From: a virus
Strand: one strand, 5' to 3'
DNA: 20,307 bases
IMG/VR virus record: IMGVR_UViG_3300002053_000083
Coordinates: 1 to 20,307 of that record
Made by a program: the position numbers and the translations under genes. The notes under the pieces were generated by a model. That model was not told the origin of the DNA. It was given only the letters and a program-made list of their open reading frames with translations, and ran no database searches. Positions 6,870-13,500 of the stretch are shown one piece after another. How positions within the stretch are numbered: the first letter of the stretch is position 1; each line of letters begins with the position of its first letter.

Positions 6870-7087
6870 TACATATCCTCCAATCTATCATCTGCCATGT
6901 CTGTAAGTTTGATAGCTTCCTTTTGATCTATCTCTTTTTGACTGACAGCTTTTTTGATATCATTTAAAACTGCCGTAATTTCTTTGGCATTTTTAGCTCT
7001 TTTAATTCTATCGGAAAAGCTCTTGAACATTTTACTAGCTTCGTTAACTTTCCCTTCATTTAGATATTTGTCTATCAAATCATTCAT
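6869..7087 (-). CDS. 72-aa helical protein of unknown function
   Basis: This small, Lys-rich, almost wholly helical protein begins MNDLIDKYLNEGKVNEASKM, so it carries the I-D-K-x-L segment seen at an end of several proteins in this unit. The rest has heptad-like hydrophobic spacing and could form a helical hairpin or coiled coil. The ATG overlaps the end of the preceding gene by eight bases and follows a GGGAGGAAG site. No family is recognised. Confidence 0.78.
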   Translation of the reverse strand: MNDLIDKYLNEGKVNEASKMFKSFSDRIKRAKNAKEITAVLNDIKKAVSQKEIDQKEAIKLTDMADDRLEDM

Positions 7088-7721
7088 AGTCTACTTCCTC
7101 CCAATGGTCAGGAACATAAGCACCTAAAACATGGTTAAATTTTAATCCTCTTCTTCCCAAATTCTCTACAGTCTTATCAGGACTGATTATATTCATTTTA
7201 TTTTTTCTAGCAAGATCAATTATCTCTTGTCTTCGTGTTCCTACTGTTCTTGTTTGTCCAGAACCAATTATGTTTATAGTAGTTCCAGCAATATATGATC
7301 CTCCTACAACGCTGGATTCTCCAAGGTATTTAAACTCATTACCCTTGAAGAAATTCTTCATTGAAATATCTCTACGATGTTTCTCATTGTCGAATTGAAC
7401 GGTTATATATTTATCATGGCCCATTCCAGAACCAACTTTCACTATAGTCAACTTCTTTCCTTTGTATTCAAACTTATCTCCAGCTTGTGGGCTTCTTGCA
7501 CTTTCATTTTTTGAAGAAACACATTTTCTTGTGTTCTTATCCCATACTTGGCCTTTAGGACATTGATACCCTATACTGCTCACTCCTCTACGTACACCAC
7601 CTATAACATCCACATGTCCTTTGGCTAAATTAGGTTCTACGTTTGCTGTAGTGGTAGCTCCACTTCCAGCGGTCATAGCTTGATCTCCTAGTAATTTGTC
7701 TATTTTATTAATGATGTCCAT
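7080..7721 (-). CDS. 213-aa protein with CPKGQ cysteine motif and a possible SH3-like barrel
   Basis: I do not recognise the protein as a whole. It begins MDIINKIDKLLGDQ, matching the N-terminus of the 230-aa protein two genes upstream. After a low-complexity Gly/Ala/Thr stretch comes YQCPKGQVWDKNTRKCV (Cys54 and Cys67), a motif that recurs in two other proteins of this unit. Residues about 78-125 (GDKFEYKGKKLTIVKVG... YITVQFDN) look like a small beta-barrel of the SH3 or KOW kind. A GTG at 7730 is also in frame, but the ATG at 7721 is better spaced from AAGG and puts the IDKLL segment right at the N-terminus. A virion or assembly role fits the late context. Confidence 0.78.
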   Translation of the reverse strand: MDIINKIDKLLGDQAMTAGSGATTTANVEPNLAKGHVDVIGGVRRGVSSIGYQCPKGQVWDKNTRKCVSSKNESARSPQAGDKFEYKGKKLTIVKVGSGMGHDKYITVQFDNEKHRRDISMKNFFKGNEFKYLGESSVVGGSYIAGTTINIIGSGQTRTVGTRRQEIIDLARKNKMNIISPDKTVENLGRRGLKFNHVLGAYVPDHWEEVDYE

Positions 7722-7750
7722 ATTGTACACTACCTTGTAGTATTTGTAAA

Positions 7751-8719
7751 CTAACTTTCTTGTTTCTCTTTTTTGAAAAGGTTATTCATTTTATCCTTTG
7801 CTTTCTTAACAAGATCATGGTTTTTTGATAATTTAGCTCCAGAATATGTTAATGCCAATGATAATCCTTTTACTCCTCCTATCCATATAGGAAGTCCACC
7901 AGTAGCAAGTCCTATTCCTAATTGAGCCATTCCTTTTAATCCGCTGGTAGTTCCAAGCAAATCCTTCATTCCATACTCACCTTTTAATGCCGCTGGTAGA
8001 TTAGATAAATCATAATCGTCTTCTACATCTCCGCTAAATGTCATATTCAGCCATTGGTAGATCATAAATCCACCAATAGCCGCTCCACCAATTTTCTTTA
8101 AAGCTGGATGTTTTCCTAGAAACTCATCCACTTTCATAGCTCCAGATTTTAATTTTTTTAATGCTTTGGTTTTCTCAAGTTCTTCTATTGTTCCTTTTAA
8201 TCCTACATTCAAAGTTTTTATTGACTTTGAAGCGGCCTTTGCCATGTTGCCTACACTAAACCCAAAATGCTTCAAAACATTATATACTTTAGGTTGCTGG
8301 TATGCTTTTACTATATGATCTTTACTTGTCTTTAAATCACTAGCTATAGAATCCACATGTTTCCTTAGTTTTACGGCTACATTTTTCAGTCTTATCTTAT
8401 CACTATCTTCTCCACTACCTGTTTCTTCATCGTCTTCTGTTTCTGGTCTTACAGCTTTACGTGGTTCTATATCCACAAGCTTGCCAGCTTTGGATACGGC
8501 TATTACAGTATCCTTGTTATCCTTAGTAGTATATCTCCCGAACCCGATGTATTCCAGTCCTCTTTTCTTTGCTTCATCACTAGCCTCACTTTCGTCTAAA
8601 GGTGAATATTCTATAAGATAGTCTAAGTCCTCATCACTACATTCAAGAATATCACAATATAGCTCATAAGTTATAGCGTCAAGATAAGAGTTATCTTTTA
8701 AATATTGCTTAAATTTCAT
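7751..8719 (-). CDS. 322-aa protein with hydrophobic C-terminal segments, possible internal virion protein
   Basis: No family is named with confidence. Residues 1-45 are acidic and begin MKFKQYLKD, which recalls the short N-terminal capsid-targeting peptides of T4 internal proteins; this is only a resemblance. Residues 51-85 hold GLEYIGFGRYTTKDNKDTVI followed by GKLVDIEP, a small module I associate with T4-like phage proteins. An acidic linker (91-108) leads to a Lys-rich helical part. Two hydrophobic segments follow, at about 210-226 and 265-291, rich in Gly and Ala. These could insert in a membrane or pack inside a capsid. The ATG follows the previous stop directly (TAAATG). Late expression and the amphipathic build suggest a virion or ejected protein, which is inference. 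Confidence 0.8.
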   Translation of the reverse strand: MKFKQYLKDNSYLDAITYELYCDILECSDEDLDYLIEYSPLDESEASDEAKKRGLEYIGFGRYTTKDNKDTVIAVSKAGKLVDIEPRKAVRPETEDDEETGSGEDSDKIRLKNVAVKLRKHVDSIASDLKTSKDHIVKAYQQPKVYNVLKHFGFSVGNMAKAASKSIKTLNVGLKGTIEELEKTKALKKLKSGAMKVDEFLGKHPALKKIGGAAIGGFMIYQWLNMTFSGDVEDDYDLSNLPAALKGEYGMKDLLGTTSGLKGMAQLGIGLATGGLPIWIGGVKGLSLALTYSGAKLSKNHDLVKKAKDKMNNLFKKEKQES

Positions 8720-9412
8720 TTAGCCCCATTTTTTTGACTTCATGCCATATTTCTTTGCTATTGAACTGTAATCAATAAAAGCATTATCGAAAGCAGAAGC
8801 TAAAGCGTTCTTACCTTCTTTATTAATTGCTCCTGCTCTGTTAAGCATACCCTTTGAAATTAATTGAGCTTTGACAGTTTCATAGTCGATTCCATATTCT
8901 GCCGAAGCTTCTTTTCTTGGATATCCTCCACCATAAGCCGCTTTGAGTCCTCTAGTTATAGCAAGAACCATATACTCTTCTGGAGTTAATTGCTGTTTAG
9001 GTTCATCTAATGCTTTTATCATAGCGTCTGGATGAACATAGAGCTTTGCTGTCTTTGGATAAGTATTTGTAATCAAGATCATCTTTTCTTTATTAAGAGT
9101 AGTTTCAAATCCTTTTTTTACTTGTGCTTCTTTTCCAGAATCCCAAGGAGATTGTCCACCTATAGCCATTTGGTGAGCTACCTTTCCTCTGTCATAAAGA
9201 TAAACATCCATAACATTAGCATCATGCCAGTTACCACTAGTTACTACTCTGTCTCCTATTTCTACTGCAACATCTTTTCCTATCTTCTTTCCCTTTAAAA
9301 CTCTTTGTACCCAATCTGGTAAATCTCTTGGAGCAACATATCTAACAGTTCCTTCATTAAAGACATCCTCCCCTATTAGGAGCTTGTCTATCTTATATAA
9401 TATAGAATCCAT
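8720..9412 (-). CDS. 230-aa protein with IDKLL N-terminus and C-terminal helix-turn-helix-like part
   Basis: Function unknown. It starts MDSILYKIDKLLIGED, the clearest copy of the segment shared by several proteins here. The middle (about 20-140) is a mixed alpha/beta region with VRYVAPRDLPDWVQRVLKG and a beta-rich VAVEIGDRVVTSGNWHDANV stretch, and could be a small globular domain. The last 80 residues (LTPEEYMVLAITRGLKAAYG... YGIDYETVKAQLISKGMLNR) have the spacing of a winged-helix or similar domain. The start follows AAGGAGAAAG. The stop abuts the next start. It could be a DNA-associated virion component; other roles cannot be excluded. Confidence 0.8.
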   Translation of the reverse strand: MDSILYKIDKLLIGEDVFNEGTVRYVAPRDLPDWVQRVLKGKKIGKDVAVEIGDRVVTSGNWHDANVMDVYLYDRGKVAHQMAIGGQSPWDSGKEAQVKKGFETTLNKEKMILITNTYPKTAKLYVHPDAMIKALDEPKQQLTPEEYMVLAITRGLKAAYGGGYPRKEASAEYGIDYETVKAQLISKGMLNRAGAINKEGKNALASAFDNAFIDYSSIAKKYGMKSKKWG

Positions 9413-9424
9413 AATACTTTCTCC

Positions 9425-9643
9425 TTACGTTCTCTTATATTTGTTTCCACCAGCTTTTACAAGTTCTCCGTCATCTATAAGCCCACTCCAAGCTGTATTG
9501 AATTCATGTCTTTGTAAGTTATATTCTTTTTTGATAAGTTTGAAAACTTCATCTTTGGTCATTGGCCCATGTTCCAAAGCATCCATAATCCCATCTTCTG
9601 CATCTGTAACGGACTCTGCCATTCTTCTTTCTCTGTTCTTCAT
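9425..9643 (-). CDS. 72-aa winged-helix-like protein, probably the C-terminal part of an interrupted gene
   Basis: The reading from the ATG at 9643 gives MKNRERRMAESVTDAEDGIM and then a compact helical part ending in GLIDDGELVKAGGNKYKRT, which looks like a small winged-helix domain with a wing hairpin. It lies in the same frame as the 73-aa gene upstream. The 13 codons between the TGA at 9685-9683 and this ATG continue the cysteine motif of that gene without interruption. It may therefore be translated by readthrough, or on its own. The AGGAGG directly before the ATG is too close for an ideal site, while the second Met (MAES) has AGAAAGAAG before it. No separate function is recognised. Confidence 0.6.
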   Translation of the reverse strand: MKNRERRMAESVTDAEDGIMDALEHGPMTKDEVFKLIKKEYNLQRHEFNTAWSGLIDDGELVKAGGNKYKRT

Positions 9644-9682
9644 TCCTCCTGTACCAACTGGTACACATTCTTTTCTTACAGG

Positions 9683-9685
9683 TCA
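9683..9685 (-). other. In-frame TGA inside a conserved cysteine motif
   Basis: The codon TGA interrupts CPKGQKY-TGA-PVRKECVPVG. The neighbouring 204-aa protein has the same motif intact as CPEGQQWCPVQKKCVPVG, with TGT at this position. The frame stays open through 9425. A short inverted repeat, TGTACC-AGTT-GGTACA, begins 17 bases after the TGA. Part of that palindrome is forced by the codons for CVPVGT. TGA ends other genes in this window, so it is not generally reassigned. Confidence 0.75.
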
Positions 9686-9904
9686 GTACTTTTGTCCTTT
9701 AGGACATTGAGGTTCTTCTATTTCTCCAATGAGTAAAGCAAATCGTCTTAAAATAGCATCCTCATTAGTTCCTTTTCCCCATTCTCTTAAACATATGGCT
9801 ACTCTTTGTTTCTGAGGTCTTTCTTTTCCTTTCTTCAATTCATGCATACATACATCCATGTATTGATTTCTATTTTGTCCTTTTGATGGTTTTGGAAGTG
9901 GCAT
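9683..9904 (-). CDS. 73-aa protein with two-Cys phage motif, ending at an in-frame TGA
   Basis: The product begins MPLPKPSKGQNRNQYMDVCM and continues to QKQRVAICLREWG. This R/Q-x2-YM-x2-CM...QRVAIC-x3-W pattern, with cysteines at 19 and 38, resembles a short module common in phage structural-region proteins, sometimes attached to larger ones. It then reads ALLIGEIEEPQCPKGQKY and stops at TGA exactly where the matching motif of the 204-aa protein has Cys. The start has AAGGAG at good spacing and lies 11 bases after the preceding gene. As written it is a truncated protein. With readthrough the full product would be 159 codons long and include the winged-helix-like part. No function is known. 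Confidence 0.72.
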   Translation of the reverse strand: MPLPKPSKGQNRNQYMDVCMHELKKGKERPQKQRVAICLREWGKGTNEDAILRRFALLIGEIEEPQCPKGQKY

Positions 9905-9915
9905 TTTACTTCTCC

Positions 9916-10530
9916 TTAAATATTAGCTAGTGATTCAGCAAACTTTGATCTTTTCTTTCCTGATCCAACTGGTACACATTTCTTTTGTACTGGACACCAT
10001 TGCTGTCCTTCTGGACATTCCTCTTCTTCTTTGATTTCTTCTTCTTTTTCAATAGGCTCTTCAACTTTTACGTCTGGTTTGAGTTCAGCTTCTAAAGCAT
10101 CTTTTATTTTGCTTTTCCTTTTAATAGCATCGTCAAAGGCTTCAAATAAATCAGGATCATTAACATTTATTTTCTTTTTCTCTGTTATGACTGTTTTCTT
10201 ATCTTCTTTAACTTGGATGTCTATAGGAACTTCAATATCTATTTCACTATTCCAAGGAGTTACAAATGCTTCTCCGTTAGCTATAATATCTAGTCTTGCA
10301 TTGACAGTAACTTCTTTGTGATTTGAAATAGATTCTGTTAGACGATTGCTTAGAAGTGATTGAAATGCTGGAACTTTTACTTTAATAATTCCAGATTCAA
10401 AGATAGCTGGAAATCCATATTCCACATCCTCAAATGTAAATCTTAGAAATCCTTTAAGGTCTTCCTCATTACATCCCTTTGTGTCTACATTGAATTCTAG
10501 TGTTTTTGGTTCATTTAGTTTTATTTTCAT
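9916..10530 (-). CDS. 204-aa beta-rich protein with acidic linker and C-terminal Cys motif
   Basis: First gene of the late unit behind the promoter at 10565-10572, with an AGGAGAAG ribosome site. Residues 1-110 form alternating strands (LRFTFEDVEYGFPAIFESGI, VKVPAFQSLLS, NARLDIIANGEAFVTPW), the look of a compact beta domain. Similar proteins occur in T4-like phages, but I cannot attach a function. A charged Lys/Glu linker (about 105-170) is followed by ECPEGQQWCPVQKKCVPVGS with cysteines 172, 179 and 185, then a basic tail KKRSKFAES. The intact cysteine motif here is the reference for the broken copy in the next gene. A prohead, scaffold or virion role is plausible from context only. Confidence 0.82.
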   Translation of the reverse strand: MKIKLNEPKTLEFNVDTKGCNEEDLKGFLRFTFEDVEYGFPAIFESGIIKVKVPAFQSLLSNRLTESISNHKEVTVNARLDIIANGEAFVTPWNSEIDIEVPIDIQVKEDKKTVITEKKKINVNDPDLFEAFDDAIKRKSKIKDALEAELKPDVKVEEPIEKEEEIKEEEECPEGQQWCPVQKKCVPVGSGKKRSKFAESLANI

Positions 10531-10564
10531 TTTTGCTTCTCCTAAATGTATAAGCTTTCATTAA

Positions 10565-10572
10565 TATTTATA
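10565..10572 (-). promoter_or_regulatory. T4-type late promoter box upstream of the 204-aa gene
   Basis: TATAAATA on the minus strand is identical to the T4 late-promoter -10 consensus. It lies between the end of the poly-serine gene and the first gene of the next unit, 34 bases before its ATG. No -35 element is expected for this promoter class. Confidence 0.72.
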
Positions 10573-10576
10573 AAAA

Positions 10577-13500
10577 TTATTTCGTTTTTATCGTTTTTAT
10601 ACCCACATGAGGTTTATTATTTTTCTCTATTGGTTCCACGTCTAAATATTCTTCTTGTTTCTCTTCTCTTAGAGTTATATTAATACTAACTTTCTTAGGT
10701 TTTTTTCTTGGTTTTCTTTCAGTTACCTTTATATCAATTGCTCTATCAAATCTTTTTGGAAGTTTTATACTAATTCTTACAGCACTTGAACTAGAACTTG
10801 AACTAATAGAACTTGAACTTGAAGTTGAGCTTAAAGACGAAGAAGAACTACTTGACGAAGATGATGAAGAATCAAAGTCAAAGAAAAATACAGGTTTTCT
10901 ATAAAGGTCTTCATAATATTCTTCTCCTCCACCTGTATCAAATTCACTTGAACTTGAACTCTTAGAACTTGATGAAGAACTTAAAGAACTTGAACTTGAA
11001 GATATTGATGAACTTGAAGAAGATTTGGAGCTACTTGAATAAGAACAAGATGATGATGATTCAGATGAGGATGATTTTGAACTTGACGAAGAAGAAAAGC
11101 TACTTGAACTGCTTGAGGAACTTAAACTAGATGAAGAAGAGCTACTTGAAGAAGAACTTGAACTTGAAGACAAAGAGCTTGAACTACTGCTACTTGATGA
11201 GGAAGAACTGCTACTGCTTGATGAAGAAGAACTACTTGAACTGGAACTTAATGAACTTGAAGAGGAGCTTGAAGAACTGCTTGATGAAGAGGAGCTTGAA
11301 GAACTGCTTGATGAAGAACTGGAACTACTTGAGCTTGAAGAACTAGATGAACTTATAGAAGATGATGAAGAAGAACTACTTGAGGAGCTACTTGAAGACG
11401 AAGACGAACTTGAACTGGAACTGCTTGACGAAGATGAACTGCTTGACGAAGATGAACTGCTTGACGAAGATGAACTTGAGCTACTGGAACTTGATTTACT
11501 TGAAGAACTTGATGAAAAAGAACTTGAAGATGAAGAAATTGAAGACGGGCAAATCAACTCATCCCAATAAACAACTTCAAAATTATCTAAATCAATATAA
11601 ACCTGTTCTCCATTAGCTTTGTAGAAATAAAGTTCTACATATATATCTGAATTATCATTATTAGTTACTTTTCTTCCTGTAGTACTTGTTCCCCATTCCC
11701 ATCTAGTTTGAGATTGATCCCAATAATAAACTCTAATTTCACCAGATGATCTTGTGATTCTAAACTTACCATCTTCATCTACCGTGTTTATAGTTTCTTC
11801 ACTAACATCCAAACCATCTGATAAATATCTAACTTGAGTATTATTTTCTATTCCAATATTAGCTAGTAAAACATTGTCTGAACTTCTTCTTATTATAAGA
11901 TTAAATCCACTATCAGCAGAAGTATTAACAGCCGTAGCAAAATCAAAGAATTCAATAATTATTTCATAATCTCCACCTAATTCAAAGCGTGAGTTTAACT
12001 CTGATATAGCAGAACCAGAAGTTACATTGGCATCATAATTAAGCTGATTATCGAAAATAGTAAGAAAATCATTATCATTTTGAACTGTATCCCATCTATT
12101 AAAATTAATTTGAGATTCACTAAATTCATCATTAGGATCAAGAAAACATGAATAAGATGAAGATGAAGATGATCCACTAAAACTAGAACTTGATGAAGAT
12201 GCAGAAGAGGAACTTGATGATGAACTAATAGAACTACTAGAGCTAGAGCTGGATAGAGAGCTTGAACTGGAAGATGAAGATGATGAACTACTTATTGAAC
12301 TACTAGAACTGGAACTGCTTGAGCTAAATGAGCTACTTGAGGAAGAGCTTGAAGAGCTAAATGAACTTGAAGACGAAGAACTACTTGAACTTGACGAAGA
12401 ACTTGAAGAACTGCTTGATGAACTTGAGGACGATGAACTACTTGAAGAACTAAAACTACTAGATGAAGAAGAACTTGAAGAGCTTGACGAAGAGCTTGAT
12501 GAAGAAGAGCTACTTGAAGAAGTTGAAGAGCTACTTGAGGAAGAACTAAAGCTACTTGATGAACTGCTTGATGACGATGAACTACTGGAACTTGATGAAC
12601 TGCTTGAGGAAGAACTAAAGCTACTTGAACTTGAAGAAGATGAAGAACTGCTACTTGATGAAGAAGAGCTACTTGAGGAAGAACTAAAGCTACTTGAACT
12701 TGAAGAAGATGAGCTACTTGAACTAGAAGAAGATGAGCTACTTGAAGAAGAACTAAAGCTACTGGAACTTGATGAAGAAGAGCTACTTGAAGATGATGAT
12801 GAAGAAGATGAGCTACTTGAACTAAATGAACTACTGGAACTGCTAGAACTACTTGAACTTGACGAAGAACTTGAAGAAGATATGCTACTTGAACTACTTG
12901 AAGATGATGAGCTTCCACTAAAAGAACTACTGCTACTTGAACTTGAACTGCTTGAAGAAGAGGAACTACTTGAACTTGAAGATGATGATGAACTTGAGGA
13001 GCTACTTGATGAAGAAGAGCTACTTGATGAAGATGAAGAAGAAAATGAACTTGAGGAGCTACTTGAACTGGAACTGCTACTTGAAGATGAAGAACTTGAA
13101 GAAGAGCTACTTAATGAGGATGATGAGGAACTGCTACTAGAACTGCTACTTGATGAAGATGAGCTACTTGATGATGACGATGAACTAGAACTGGAACTGC
13201 TAGAAGATGAAGATGAACTTGAAAATGAACTTGAAGACGAAGAACTACTAGAGCTTGAACTACTTGACGAAGACGAACTTGAAGATGAAGAACTGCTTGA
13301 ACTTGACGAAGAAGAACTTGAAGACGAAGAGCTAAAGCTACTGGAACTTGAGGACGATGAGCTTGAACTACTTGATGAAGAAGAACTACTTGATGAAGAA
13401 CTAAAGCTACTGGAACTTGACGAAGAACTGCTTGAAGAACTGCTTGAGGAAGACGAACTACTTGATGAACTTGAAGAACTGGAGCTTGAACTTGAGGAGC

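Noticed and set aside
9683-9685. General reassignment of TGA as a sense codon in this phage
   Set aside because: TGA is the natural stop of the glycosylase, the 90-aa gene, UvsY, the protease and others, with neighbours starting right at those stops.
10531-10576. Rho-independent terminator after the poly-serine gene
   Set aside because: The region is AT-rich but I see no stable hairpin followed by a T run; the late promoter box explains the sequence better.
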